Below are positions 8,603 through 17,433 of a stretch of DNA of 64,000 nucleotides, piece after piece. Every line of letters begins with the position of its first letter. Position 1 is the first letter of the stretch. The translations under genes and the position numbers were made by a program. Source of the DNA: Phycisphaerales bacterium (lineage in GTDB: Bacteria > Planctomycetota > Phycisphaerae > Phycisphaerales > SM1A02). The stretch is taken from positions 248,001-312,000 of the forward strand of contig JAQWMQ010000008.1 in NCBI GenBank assembly GCA_029246705.1, written 5' to 3'. The notes beneath the pieces are model-generated. The model saw nothing but the letters and a program-made list of their open reading frames with translations. It did no database searches and was not told the origin of the DNA.

Positions 8603-8902
8603 ATGAGCTTCTTTGGTGGCATCATCGAGACCTCCCTGGCCCATCTGGCACAGACCCAGCGAACTGCCGCTGAGGGGAAGGATCGTGAACGTGCTCTCGG
8701 GGAATCCGCTCGACGAGCAGGTGATTCGGTCACCTTGAAGGTCGCGGGGCTCGAGCATGTTTCGGCGGTTCGAAACAGCGAAAACGACGATCTCGAGGAA
8801 AAGGAACGTCGGAAGCACCGCCAGTCGAGAGACGGCGATTCGCCCGAGGAAGGCGAGGATCCGCTCGACGGTTGCCCGCCCAAGATCGACATCAGGGCCT
8901 GA
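8603..8902 (+). CDS. Small conserved-type hypothetical protein
   Basis: 99 residues starting MSFFGGIIETSLAHLAQTQR, then a charged tail rich in Glu, Arg and Asp ending KIDIRA. There is no signal peptide or membrane helix. The helical N-terminus followed by a disordered acidic/basic tail is all that can be said. I chose ATG 8603 over the longer open frame because the upstream part overlaps the repeat region and the preceding gene. A weak TACTGT box lies 8 bases upstream. It converges on metF. Confidence 0.55.
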   Translation: MSFFGGIIETSLAHLAQTQRTAAEGKDRERALGESARRAGDSVTLKVAGLEHVSAVRNSENDDLEEKERRKHRQSRDGDSPEEGEDPLDGCPPKIDIRA

Positions 8903-8917
8903 TCCGTCGTCCCGTGC

Positions 8918-9832
8918 TCAGGACCGGAATCCCGACGCGTTGCTCGCGCCCAGCGTCTTGAAGATCGACGCCGTGGCTTGAGATCGGTTCAAGGTGTAGA
9001 AGTGGATGCCCGCGGTCTTGCGATCGATCAGGTCGCGGCACTGCTCGGTGGCCCAGTGGGTTCCCACGTTCTCGACCCCTTCCGGGTCGTCCTGGATCCG
9101 GTGCATCGATCTGAGCAAGGGAGCGGGGAACCTGGTGCCGGCGGCAAGTTCCGCCATCCGCTTCAGCCCCTTGATCGACGTGATCGGCATGATGCCCGCG
9201 ATGATGGGTAGCTTTATCCCCGCGATCTCGCATCGCTCGCACCAGTCGTGGAACGCATTGTTGTCGAAGAAGAGCTGTGAGCAGATCCAGTCCGCTCCGG
9301 CATCGACCTTGGCTTTCAGGTGGTCCATCTGCACCAGCGTGTTCGGTGTCTCCGGGTGGCCTTCGGGAAAACCAGCGACACCGACGCCGAATCCGCGTGG
9401 ATCCGGGTGCGAGCCGGAATCATTGAACGCGCGTATCGCCTTCACCAGGTCGGCGGCATGCTTGAAGTCGGCAAAGGCATCGGCGGCTTCCGTGCCCTTC
9501 GGCACGTCGCCTCGTATGGCGACGAGGTTGGAGATGTCGGCCCTTGCGTATCGTTCGAGGATCTCGTTGATCTGCTTCGGGTCATGCATCATGCAGGTGA
9601 GATGCGGAGCAGGGTCGAGATTCGAATCCTTCTTCAGCCTTCTCACCAGTTCGTGGGTTCGTTCACGTGTGCTGCCACCCGCTCCGTACGTCACTGAAAC
9701 GAAGCTTGGCTGCAGTGCGTCCAACGATTCGAGCGTTGCTTCCAGGGTCGCCCAACCGGTGTCGGTGTGGGGTGGGAAGAACTCGAAGCTGAAGGTGGTG
9801 CGATCTCTTTCGAAGACGTCGGCTATGTGCAT
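8918..9832 (-). CDS. metF: 5,10-methylenetetrahydrofolate reductase
   Basis: Flavin enzyme that reduces 5,10-methylene-THF to 5-methyl-THF, the methyl donor for methionine synthesis. 304 residues, the normal bacterial length. Family hallmarks include TTFSFEFFPPHT near residue 11 (with the catalytic Glu), SVTYGAGGSTRERT near 50, LVAIRGD near 107, GVGVAGFPEGHPET near 150 and a QLFFDN stretch near 187. The ATG at 9832 is the right start: the longer frame upstream runs antisense to rex. It shares a 39-base divergent promoter with rex. Confidence 0.95.
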   Translation of the reverse strand: MHIADVFERDRTTFSFEFFPPHTDTGWATLEATLESLDALQPSFVSVTYGAGGSTRERTHELVRRLKKDSNLDPAPHLTCMMHDPKQINEILERYARADISNLVAIRGDVPKGTEAADAFADFKHAADLVKAIRAFNDSGSHPDPRGFGVGVAGFPEGHPETPNTLVQMDHLKAKVDAGADWICSQLFFDNNAFHDWCERCEIAGIKLPIIAGIMPITSIKGLKRMAELAAGTRFPAPLLRSMHRIQDDPEGVENVGTHWATEQCRDLIDRKTAGIHFYTLNRSQATASIFKTLGASNASGFRS

Positions 9833-9841
9833 TGCAGGAGG

Positions 9842-9847
9842 ATTGTA
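9842..9847 (-). promoter_or_regulatory. -10-like box of metF
   Basis: TACAAT on the minus strand, ending 9 bases before the metF ATG. It lies back to back with the rex box 12 bases away, so the whole metF-rex control region fits in 39 bases. Confidence 0.5.
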
Positions 9848-9859
9848 CGGGGACTTTGT

Positions 9860-9865
9860 TAGACT
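9860..9865 (+). promoter_or_regulatory. -10-like box of rex
   Basis: TAGACT, 6 bases before the rex ATG, with no Shine-Dalgarno sequence. It predicts a transcript starting at or next to the ATG. I see no canonical Rex operator (TTGTGAN4-6TTCACAA) in the short intergenic region. Confidence 0.55.
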
Positions 9866-9871
9866 CGGGGC

Positions 9872-10531
9872 ATGGAGGCCAAACCAAAGATACCGCGCCC
9901 CACCGTCAAGAGACTCAGTCTGTACCTGCGGGAAGTCGGCCTTCTGGCCGCCGCAGGACGGCGAACCGTCAGTTCCAAGCAGCTGGGATCCGCGCTGGGG
10001 CTGACCGGGGCACAGGTTCGGAAGGATCTGGCCTTCTTCGGGCAGCTCGGCCATCCCGGTATCGGCTACGAGATAACACGTCTCCATGCCCATCTGCGCC
10101 AGGTGCTCGGACGGGATCGAACCTGGAATGCGGCGTTGGTCGGTGTCGGGAACATCGGGCGCGCCCTGCTTGCCTACCAGCGGTTCGCGCAGGAGGACTT
10201 CCACATCACCGCTGTCTTTGATTCAAGCGACCGCGCGATCGGTCAGGAATACGGGGGTCGTGCCGTCCATGGCATGGATGACATGCCTGCCCTGGTCAGG
10301 CAGCATGAGATCAAGCTCGGAATCCTCGCGGTTCCCGCCGACTCGGCCCAGCATGTCGCTGATCTGCTCATCGAGGCCGGGGTGACCGGCATCCTCAATT
10401 TCGCGCCCCGGCGGCTCGACGTCGGTGACACCATCAGCGTGACCTCCGTTGACTTCACGCTTGCCCTGGAACAGCTCGCTTTCCAGGTGTCAGCGGGTCT
10501 CACTGGATCGTTCGTCGATACGAACGACTGA
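9872..10531 (+). CDS. rex: Redox-sensing transcriptional repressor Rex
   Basis: NADH/NAD-responsive DNA-binding repressor, usually a dimer controlling fermentation and respiration genes. 219 residues. The N-terminal winged helix (residues 10-80) holds SKQLGSALGLTGAQVRKDLA and the typical FGQLGHPGIGYE. A Rossmann NAD(H)-binding domain follows with GVGNIGRAL from residue 91, and the C-terminus has the domain-swapped helix (FTLALEQLAFQ). It diverges from metF. No autoregulatory operator is evident nearby, so its targets probably lie outside the window. Confidence 0.95.
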   Translation: MEAKPKIPRPTVKRLSLYLREVGLLAAAGRRTVSSKQLGSALGLTGAQVRKDLAFFGQLGHPGIGYEITRLHAHLRQVLGRDRTWNAALVGVGNIGRALLAYQRFAQEDFHITAVFDSSDRAIGQEYGGRAVHGMDDMPALVRQHEIKLGILAVPADSAQHVADLLIEAGVTGILNFAPRRLDVGDTISVTSVDFTLALEQLAFQVSAGLTGSFVDTND

Positions 10532-10712
10532 ATCACCCATCCGATATGCACTCCTTCGAGGGGCTCGATTCCCTTGGTCGGTCTCGGAAGCCTCTCCCGG
10601 GTGTCATCTCGAATCGGATCACGGGTATCCTGCAGAGGCCTTTGTCGTTCATCACGCCCCGGACATCATCATCTTTCCAGGGCCAACTCCATCCGCCCGG
10701 ATCCCCCTCGCC

Positions 10713-11360
10713 ATGACACCTGCTCCTCTGCACATGATCGACTTCGCCCGAATCATCCGGTTTGGCACCATGGGCGTGCTCCTGATGCTCGTATCCGGTT
10801 GCAAGGTGACCGTCCTTGAACCGACCAGTGAGGACACCGTCCGCGAGCGTGTGGTCTCGATCGAAAAACGAAACAAGGAGCTGGAACTCGTGAATTCGGG
10901 TCTGAAGACCCGGCTGGCGGAGGCAGAAGCGGACCTCAGCCGAGAAGAGCGAACACTGGCCCAGGCGACCCCCAGGCTTTCGGCGATCCTGATTGCCTCT
11001 TCCAGCCTCATCCAAAAGACTGCCGACGGCAGCCTCACCATGACCCTGCGCCTGGACCCCAGCGATGATCGAGGACGGTTCATGCAGGTCGTGGGCACCC
11101 TCACTGTCCGGGTGGTTGCCGTGCCCGCCGAAGCTGCACCAGTCTCCCTGGCGGTCGCTCGCTTCGATCCAGCCCAGGTCCGCGAGGCCTGGCGCGGTGG
11201 CATGCTGGGATCCGGCTACGTCTTCGAGATTCCCCTGACCGGCTGGGGCTCTGAAACGCTGCCCGAGACGGTCGATGTGGTGATCAACTTCTCGGATGCG
11301 CCTTCAGGCCGGGAACTTCGCGACGAGCGTCCCGTCCGAGTCTCCAAGCCAGGGGTATGA
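10713..11360 (+). CDS. Coiled-coil lipoprotein of unknown function
   Basis: A lipoprotein signal ends in LLMLVSGC, so the mature protein starts at Cys 30 (counting from ATG 10713). A short coiled coil follows (about residues 45-85: VSIEKRNKELELVNSGLKTRLAEAEADL). A beta-rich C-terminal domain then has a pattern like MTLRLDPSDDRGRFMQVVGTL. ATG 10713 and ATG 10734 are both possible starts; neither has a clear ribosome-binding site. It is 7 bases upstream of another small lipoprotein gene and close to a peptidoglycan amidase, suggesting an envelope operon. Confidence 0.7.
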   Translation: MTPAPLHMIDFARIIRFGTMGVLLMLVSGCKVTVLEPTSEDTVRERVVSIEKRNKELELVNSGLKTRLAEAEADLSREERTLAQATPRLSAILIASSSLIQKTADGSLTMTLRLDPSDDRGRFMQVVGTLTVRVVAVPAEAAPVSLAVARFDPAQVREAWRGGMLGSGYVFEIPLTGWGSETLPETVDVVINFSDAPSGRELRDERPVRVSKPGV

Positions 11361-11367
11361 TGAAACC

Positions 11368-11613
11368 ATGCCTCCACGCCAAGAAGCCATGATCGATCGT
11401 CCCCGGGGTTTGGTCCTGATCACCCTGATCGCACTGGCAGCCGTCAGTCTCTCCACACTTGGGGGCTGTCAACGGGCACTTTTCCCAAAGAAGGCGCCCC
11501 GGACCCAGTTCGAGACCTACGATCTCATGAGACAGCGCTATGTGCCGCTTGAGGCACCGGATGTCTTCGGCGAACCCAAGCCTGCCCTCCGAGCCAGGTT
11601 GGGCTCCAGTTGA
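11368..11613 (+). CDS. Small lipoprotein
   Basis: 81 residues with an N-terminal basic stretch, a hydrophobic core and a lipobox LSTLGGC, followed by a short mature part of about 46 residues. The mature part includes FETYDLMRQRYVPLEAPDVFGEPKPAL. There is no family I recognise. Start ATG 11368 lies 7 bases after the stop of the preceding lipoprotein gene; the frame is open further upstream within that gene. Confidence 0.6.
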   Translation: MPPRQEAMIDRPRGLVLITLIALAAVSLSTLGGCQRALFPKKAPRTQFETYDLMRQRYVPLEAPDVFGEPKPALRARLGSS

Positions 11614-11674
11614 CATTGCGCATCAATTTGTCCTATTGCTGAAGGGGCCCCGGCTTGACGTCCGATGGTTTGTT

Positions 11675-11680
11675 TATCAT
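11675..11680 (+). promoter_or_regulatory. -10-like box of the amidase gene
   Basis: TATCAT, with TTGACG 14 bases upstream at 11655-11660 (a short spacer). The start of transcription would fall near 11687, downstream of ATG 11665, so it favours the TTG start at 11704. Confidence 0.4.
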
Positions 11681-11703
11681 CCCCGTCTGCTTGGAAGGAC
11701 ACC

Positions 11704-12399
11704 TTGAGTAGCACCGGACACAGCAAAGATCCCCAAGGCCGAGGCCCGACCCGAACCACCGTCGTGTGGGCGGTCTTCGTCACTTCGATGACGGCTGTGG
11801 CGGTACTCCTGCTCCTGAGTGATTCACCACCTTCGACCCGAGCCAACTTCCCCGCAGTCAAACCGTTGATCCTGGGCCAGGACACGAGCACGTCCGAGAA
11901 CTCCTGGGCTCCCGATGCCTCGGCATCGATCGACCAGGATCGCTGGGACCACATCATCATCCATCACTCGGGTCGAATGACCGGCACGGTCCGGGACCTC
12001 GATGCCCGTGCCAAGAGCGCCGGCCTCAACGGAGTGGGGTACCACTTCGTGATCGGCAACGGTTCCGGCCTCAGCGACGGGGTCGTCGAGGAAGGCTACC
12101 GCTGGACCGAGCAATTGCCCGGTGCCCACGTCGCGATCTCCGCCAACGCCACCAGTGGGGAGCGGGACAAGGCCAATCGACTCAATCGCCGTTCGATCGG
12201 CATCTGCGTGATCGGCAACGGGGACCGCCAACCCTTCACCGAAGCCCAGCTGCGTGCCCTGATCGAACTGGTCCGTTCACTTCAGCAGACCTGGGGCATC
12301 CCTGCCACTGGCGTACGCCTGCACTCGGATGTCTCGCTCGACTCGGGCCCCGGCGGGTTCTTCCCGACCGAGCGGCTTGAAGCGCACCTCCTTCCCTGA
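11704..12399 (+). CDS. N-acetylmuramoyl-L-alanine amidase (amidase_2/PGRP fold)
   Basis: Cleaves the bond between muramic acid and the stem peptide of peptidoglycan. A single membrane anchor lies at residues about 18-38, followed by the amidase domain. Zinc-site residues are visible in IIIHHSGR (His), VGYHFVIGNG, and RLHSDVSLDSGPGG near the C-terminus. I chose TTG 11704 because GGAAGGA sits 6-8 bases before it and the likely promoter lies between it and ATG 11665; the ATG would add 13 residues. It belongs with the two lipoprotein genes upstream and the kinase gene 28 bases downstream. Confidence 0.85.
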   Translation: MSSTGHSKDPQGRGPTRTTVVWAVFVTSMTAVAVLLLLSDSPPSTRANFPAVKPLILGQDTSTSENSWAPDASASIDQDRWDHIIIHHSGRMTGTVRDLDARAKSAGLNGVGYHFVIGNGSGLSDGVVEEGYRWTEQLPGAHVAISANATSGERDKANRLNRRSIGICVIGNGDRQPFTEAQLRALIELVRSLQQTWGIPATGVRLHSDVSLDSGPGGFFPTERLEAHLLP

Positions 12400-12427
12400 C
12401 CGCACGCAAGCGGTTTCGTGCCCAAAC

Positions 12428-13276
12428 GTGAGTGTTGGCCAGAACAACATCCTGGGGTTTCAGCTCAAGCAGAAGCTTGGCTCGGGTGCTCGCACGACCA
12501 TTCATCATGTGACTGATCGAGCGGGCCGTTCCTTCGCACTGAAGCATCTGAATCTCCTGTCCGCTTCCGATCGTCGTTTCCTGGTCCAGATGCGACATGA
12601 ACATTCGATCGCGAAACGACTGAACTCTCCTGGAATCCGGCGTACCCATCGGCTCAAGCTGAGACGACGACCTTTCCGGGTGGTCGAGGCCGGACTGGTC
12701 ATGGATTACATCGAGGGGACGTCCCTCGATCAGGCTGACTCCACCGGCCTGGCCCGCACGGTGGAGTCATTTCGTCAGATTGCAGAGGCCCTGGCGAGCC
12801 TGCATCGACTGGGTTGGGTTCATGCCGACGTCAAACCGACCAACATCGTCGTTTCACCAGCGGGAGCGGTCCTCATAGATCTGGGACAGGCCGCGCGAAT
12901 CAGGACGACCAAGTCTCGAGTACAGGGAACCCCGGGTTTCATGGCACCCGAGCAGGCATACCGCGATCCGATCACGCCTCGAACCGATCTCTACGGTTTC
13001 GGTGCGACGCTCTACTGGTCACTCACCGGCAAGACCGTGCCTACCGTCATCAACAGTCGCACGGGTGGTCACAAGGTCGGCAACCTGGCGAATCTCGACC
13101 GGGCTGCGCTGCCTGATCCGGTACGGAGCTTCCGGTCCGATGTGCCTGAAGACCTGTCCAAGCTGATCGACCAATGCGTTTCTCCGAACCCTTCGGCGCG
13201 CCCCCGTGGCATGCCCGAGATTCTTGGAGTCCTCGCACGAATCAAGTCTGAAATCACGAGGGCAACCGATGACTGA
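12428..13276 (+). CDS. Soluble Ser/Thr protein kinase
   Basis: 282-residue Hanks-type kinase with no transmembrane segment or sensor domain. The glycine loop is LGSGARTTI near residue 17, the ATP-binding lysine is Lys39 (FALKH), the catalytic loop is HADVKPTNIVV, and the metal-binding motif is DLGQA instead of DFG. The activation segment ends GTPGFMAPEQ. The GTG at 12428 is preferred because earlier starts lie inside the amidase gene. Its last 8 bases overlap the start of the phosphatase gene, so the two are probably co-translated. Substrates are unknown. Confidence 0.88.
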   Translation: MSVGQNNILGFQLKQKLGSGARTTIHHVTDRAGRSFALKHLNLLSASDRRFLVQMRHEHSIAKRLNSPGIRRTHRLKLRRRPFRVVEAGLVMDYIEGTSLDQADSTGLARTVESFRQIAEALASLHRLGWVHADVKPTNIVVSPAGAVLIDLGQAARIRTTKSRVQGTPGFMAPEQAYRDPITPRTDLYGFGATLYWSLTGKTVPTVINSRTGGHKVGNLANLDRAALPDPVRSFRSDVPEDLSKLIDQCVSPNPSARPRGMPEILGVLARIKSEITRATDD

Positions 13277-13973
13277 CCCGATCGCCATGCTCTTCGATCT
13301 CGACGGAACGCTGATCCACTCATCAGGCGACATCGCTGCAGCCATCAACCGGATGCTCTCGACACTCGGTTTTATCCCCGCAAGTCTCGAGGAGGTCGAG
13401 TCCTGGATCGGCCATGGTCTGGATCCGTTGATACATCGAAGCATCACGCGTGACCATGACGGTCAGGTCGACGAGGAACTTCTTGGTCGTGCACTGGACA
13501 TCTTTCGCCCGGCCTACCTCGCAACCAACTTCGAGAACACGGTTCTGGCCGATGGCGCCAGGCGCGTTCTCGACGCCTTGCGTACGACCGGTTTTCCCTG
13601 TGCGATCGTCACGAACAAGCCTCGAACACCGACCATCGGCATCCTCGAGAAATTCGATCTGATGGATCGATTTCAAACGGTCATGTGCGGTGACAGCCTC
13701 GATGTTCGAAAGCCTGATCCCGCGCCTCTTCGGCATGCTCTTGACGCCTGTGGTGCAACCAAGGGCTGGATGATCGGCGATTCTGACGTGGATTCCGCTG
13801 CCAGCGGTGCGGCAGGCCTACCATTCATAGGTATACATGGTGGTTACGGACGTGATAACGACCCTGCCGAATTCCCCTGTACACCAGAGTTGATGCTCCA
13901 GTCACTGTCGGAACTGCTCGATGAGAATGAATGTCCCCTTGAAATGCTTTCCCACCCTCCCGGGTTGTCCTGA
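13269..13973 (+). CDS. gph: HAD-family phosphatase, phosphoglycolate phosphatase-like
   Basis: 234-residue haloacid dehalogenase hydrolase. Motif I is LFDLDGTLIHSS (nucleophile Asp near residue 10), motif II is IVTNKPRT, motif III is VRKPDPAPL and motif IV is MIGDSDVDSAAS. The order and the helical cap between motifs I and II match phosphoglycolate phosphatase (Gph), which removes 2-phosphoglycolate formed during DNA repair or photorespiration-like oxygenation. Closely related HAD enzymes differ in substrate, so the exact one is inferred. It overlaps the kinase gene by 8 bases. Confidence 0.8.
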   Translation: MTDPIAMLFDLDGTLIHSSGDIAAAINRMLSTLGFIPASLEEVESWIGHGLDPLIHRSITRDHDGQVDEELLGRALDIFRPAYLATNFENTVLADGARRVLDALRTTGFPCAIVTNKPRTPTIGILEKFDLMDRFQTVMCGDSLDVRKPDPAPLRHALDACGATKGWMIGDSDVDSAASGAAGLPFIGIHGGYGRDNDPAEFPCTPELMLQSLSELLDENECPLEMLSHPPGLS

Positions 13974-14051
13974 CGGATGCCCTCGCTTCGCTGCAACGAG
14001 CGTGGTGGGAGACCGACACCGGGGATGATGGCTGGCTGAAAGGACGTCTGC

Positions 14052-16337
14052 ATGCGAACGAGTGAGTGGTCCGGTCGACTGGTGGCACACCTTTCAAACA
14101 GGCTGTCCACGCTTTCGCTCCTCCTGCCACTTCTCGTCCTTGCACCGACCGTCGATGCCCGAACGACCCTTGATATCGGTGAAGATGACTTCTCGACGGT
14201 CGAGCAGGCACGCAACCTCCAGGATCGGGTCATCGAACTGATCGATGCCGTGCGTCCTGCAGTGGTGGGCGTCGAGATCCAGTTCACCAACGAACGAGGC
14301 CGACCGATCGGACAGGCCGGCGGTTCAGGAACGATCATCGATGCCGAGGACGGCATCATCCTCACCGCCGGACATGTCGGCCGTGCAAGCGGCCTCGACG
14401 TGATGATCTATCTCCACGATGGGACCAGGGTCAGTGGTAAGACGGTCGGTCAGCATCTCGACGGCCAGGAGGACTGCGGTCTCATCAAGATCAACGACGA
14501 CGAACTCGATGAACTCGCTGAACAGGGATTCAAGCTTCTCGAACTCCCGCTTGGCGACAGTACTCTGGTCGAAACCGGTGACTGGGTCCTCGTGTTCGGG
14601 CACACCCACGGAATCGAACGCAATCCATGGAGACCGCCTCCTGCGCGAATCGGCAGGATCACCAGCAACCACGGTCACGTGATCACCATGGATGCCCCAT
14701 TGAACAGCGGTGATTCAGGCGGTCCGCTGCTCAACCTTGATGGTGAGTTGATCGGAATCAACGAGTCCTGCGCGATGCACCCGTTCGAGAACGCTGCGAC
14801 CGCGGCCCGCGTCGCCATCGAGAGACTCGAGGGCATGCGTGCCGGGGAATGCACGGGTGCGACGCTCCCCCTGGCGAAGAACGGACTGGACCTCATGGAT
14901 TCGATGGCCGCAAGTCGCCCCATCGTCTTCGAGCCCGCGGATCCTTCCGGTGGCCGGCATGCGGGGAAGGTACGAAGAGCCTTCGAGGATGCGGTATGGG
15001 ACGCCTCGGACTGGACGATTCGCGTCTACTCCAACGACATCCAGGTCGGTCTCGGGACCGTCATCGATTCCACCGGACTGTTGCTGACCAAGGCTTCCGA
15101 ACTTGATCCTCGTGAAGACGAGATCATGGTGACCACCTCCAGCGGCCTTTTCGAGGAAGCCACCGTCATCGGTCACGATCCAAAGCTCGACCTCCTGCTC
15201 CTGCAACTGCCGCCTGGTGACTGGGTCGCCGCGCCACTGAGTGAGTTCGTCGAACCCGAAGCCGGTTCATGGCTGGTCTCGGCGGGTCCCGATGCCTCTC
15301 CGATCTCCTTCGGCATTCGTGGCCTGGACACCTATGTCTCCGACCTGAGCATGATGGACGGCGCGTTCTTCGGTGTTCGCACCGAATCTCCTCGAGGGGA
15401 CCAGCTTGGTTCAAGAATCGTCGATGTGGTTCCCGGGTGCGCCGCTCGAAGAGCGGGAATGAAACGAAACGACCTCATCCTGCGAGTCGATGGAAACGAG
15501 GTCCGGGGGCCGCGCGGGCTCGTTCGCGTACTTTCGAATTTCCGTGCCGGCGATCTGGTTCAGATCGAATTCGAACGTGACGGAGAGCTCCAAGACATCG
15601 ATGTCCGACTCGGTTCGAGGTGGTCGATCTCCAACACCGAACACGAGACAGGCAACATGCTGGTCCCGGTCAGTCGTCGAGACACCGGATTCGGTCGAGT
15701 CATCCAGCACGACTCTCTCGTCACCCACGACGAGTGCGGTGGACCGGTCGTCGACCTCGATGGTCGTTTCGTCGGTATCAACATCGCACGAAGTGATCGC
15801 ACCAAGATCTTCGCGATTCCCGCGGACGTCCTCCTCGAGAGCATCAGGGCCATGCGGCAGTCCAACGGAGAGAAGGCGTGGGCGCCCATGAACCCGTTGC
15901 ACCTTCAGATTCCCCTGGTCGCACGTGGGGGTGTCTTCGATCTTCATGCCCAGGATGCCCAGATCTTCGGCCCCAGTGCCCAGTTCGCCCGCCTCGACCA
16001 GGATGACGACACCGGTTGCATCCTGCGCTGGCTGACTGACCGTGATGAAGTGTTGTGGGTGATCGACTCTCCCCAACCCGGCGCCTACGAGGTGATCCTC
16101 GAGTACGCCTGCAACTCCGATTCCGCCGGGGTTCCCTACGAGGTTCGGGCGATGGAAAACACCATCGAGTCAACCGCGATCGCGACTTCCGGGTGGGATG
16201 ACTTCCAGGAACAGATCGCCGGTGAGCTCGAGATACATGATGCCGAGCGGACGATCATCTCGGTCAGGCCGCTCAGGGATCCTCAGCTGGGCCTGATGAA
16301 CCTTCGCTCGCTCAAGCTGGTTCCGATCATCGACTGA
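14052..16337 (+). CDS. Secreted double HtrA-like protein: active trypsin domain, degenerate second domain with embedded PDZ
   Basis: 761 residues with a signal peptide (to about residue 36). The first chymotrypsin-like domain has the full triad: His108 (LTAGHV), Asp141 (EDCGLIKI) and Ser222 (NSGDSGGP). A second domain starts near 320. There the His position is Ser349 (LLLTKASE), Asp380 is kept (DPKLDLLLLQL) and the nucleophile position is Cys562 (THDECGGPVVD). A PDZ domain (about 450-520) sits inside this second domain, between the Asp and nucleophile parts, rather than after it. Residues 615-761 form a beta-rich module that could bind carbohydrate. Likely an envelope protease whose second half senses or binds. 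AAAGGA precedes ATG 14052. Confidence 0.82.
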   Translation: MRTSEWSGRLVAHLSNRLSTLSLLLPLLVLAPTVDARTTLDIGEDDFSTVEQARNLQDRVIELIDAVRPAVVGVEIQFTNERGRPIGQAGGSGTIIDAEDGIILTAGHVGRASGLDVMIYLHDGTRVSGKTVGQHLDGQEDCGLIKINDDELDELAEQGFKLLELPLGDSTLVETGDWVLVFGHTHGIERNPWRPPPARIGRITSNHGHVITMDAPLNSGDSGGPLLNLDGELIGINESCAMHPFENAATAARVAIERLEGMRAGECTGATLPLAKNGLDLMDSMAASRPIVFEPADPSGGRHAGKVRRAFEDAVWDASDWTIRVYSNDIQVGLGTVIDSTGLLLTKASELDPREDEIMVTTSSGLFEEATVIGHDPKLDLLLLQLPPGDWVAAPLSEFVEPEAGSWLVSAGPDASPISFGIRGLDTYVSDLSMMDGAFFGVRTESPRGDQLGSRIVDVVPGCAARRAGMKRNDLILRVDGNEVRGPRGLVRVLSNFRAGDLVQIEFERDGELQDIDVRLGSRWSISNTEHETGNMLVPVSRRDTGFGRVIQHDSLVTHDECGGPVVDLDGRFVGINIARSDRTKIFAIPADVLLESIRAMRQSNGEKAWAPMNPLHLQIPLVARGGVFDLHAQDAQIFGPSAQFARLDQDDDTGCILRWLTDRDEVLWVIDSPQPGAYEVILEYACNSDSAGVPYEVRAMENTIESTAIATSGWDDFQEQIAGELEIHDAERTIISVRPLRDPQLGLMNLRSLKLVPIID

Positions 16338-17433
16338 TGATGTCCCTGATCACCGGCTCCATCGCCTCGGCCTGGCGCCTGAATCCAAGATCATTCGGAT
16401 GGGACCCGTCGACCGTCGCTTCCGTCTCATCGCCGAGCAGCTGGTCGCCTTCCAGATAGGTGATCCCCTCGACCCCCTCGGCCTGAAGTTCTTCGAAGAC
16501 GGCGCGCAATGCAGCCCGGCTGTCACTGGTTCGTTTCGCACGTGCCTCGTTGATCCATGCGTCACCGTAGGTGCGATCCTCGACCAGCAGGATCGGCGTG
16601 TCCGGCCTCAGTTCGCGCAGTTTCCTCACGAAGGGTCCCGCACGTTGCGCGGTCCGTCTTCCGTCCAGATTCGGGAGGCAGTCGATGACGTAGATTTCAG
16701 CTTCGATCTCGGCGAGCAGTTCAGCAAGCTCGAGTTCCATCCGTCCGTTGCCCGAGAAACCCAGGTTGATCATCGGTCTGTCCAGTTCCCGACCGAGGAT
16801 GGCGACATGGCATGATCCGGTCCTGGAGGCGCAGGCACCCTGTGCAATCGATGTTCCGTAGTAGACGATGGGAAGTCGCCGGTCATCGGGGCGTGGGGGT
16901 GCCGGTTCGAGGTCGTGACCCCGAAGCACTCCGATACGTATGGATTCGATTCCGTTGTAGAGCGGCAGGAAGAGCATGTATTCCCTGGAAACGGGACTCA
17001 GGTTCCTGACGATGTCCGTCGCATTGCTTCTGGAACCGGCGCGAAGTGCGTTGACCCAGCGCCATCCCGTCTCGGTGCGGAGGTAGAGATCAAGTCCACT
17101 GACCCCGGTCGAGGGCATGTGCGGCATGTCGAGTGTGTCAGAGGTGAGCACCCACTCCACCCTGATGTCGGGTGAATCAGTGACGAAGCGGATCGCGATT
17201 CCGGAGCTGTGCCTCGAGAGGTTCCATACCGGGTCGCGAACCATGTCCCTTGCGTGATCAGGAAGTCGCGACCATGCCGTGGAATCATCGGGCCATCCTC
17301 GGCCCTCGACGGTGAGATCGATTCCATCGACCCATGTGCGGTCGGTTGATTCCACCGCATCCTGGGTTTCCGCGCGCAAGCAGAGCAACCCCACCAGTGC
17401 CAGCGCGACGCACCATCCACGGATCGGGTTCAC
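16327..17433 (-). CDS. Secreted SGNH/GDSL-type hydrolase
   Basis: 368 residues with a signal peptide ending near LRAETQD. An N-terminal beta domain contains SGLDLYLRTETGW, typical of two-domain SGNH esterases. The catalytic domain starts IVYYGTSIAQGACASRTG (nucleophile Ser in GTSI), has NLGFSGNGRMELE as the oxyanion blocks and ends with DGSHPNDLGF (catalytic Asp/His). Such enzymes deacetylate sugars or peptidoglycan; the substrate is unknown. The GTG start overlaps the stop of the deaminase gene (GTGA), so it is translationally coupled to it. Its 3' end overlaps the convergent protease gene by 11 bases. Confidence 0.82.
   Translation of the reverse strand: MNPIRGWCVALALVGLLCLRAETQDAVESTDRTWVDGIDLTVEGRGWPDDSTAWSRLPDHARDMVRDPVWNLSRHSSGIAIRFVTDSPDIRVEWVLTSDTLDMPHMPSTGVSGLDLYLRTETGWRWVNALRAGSRSNATDIVRNLSPVSREYMLFLPLYNGIESIRIGVLRGHDLEPAPPRPDDRRLPIVYYGTSIAQGACASRTGSCHVAILGRELDRPMINLGFSGNGRMELELAELLAEIEAEIYVIDCLPNLDGRRTAQRAGPFVRKLRELRPDTPILLVEDRTYGDAWINEARAKRTSDSRAALRAVFEELQAEGVEGITYLEGDQLLGDETEATVDGSHPNDLGFRRQAEAMEPVIRDIISR

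Noticed and set aside
8345-8818. Reverse-strand frame with PPVD repeats
   Set aside because: The repeats come from the 12-base DNA array. The frame has no start context and overlaps two better genes.
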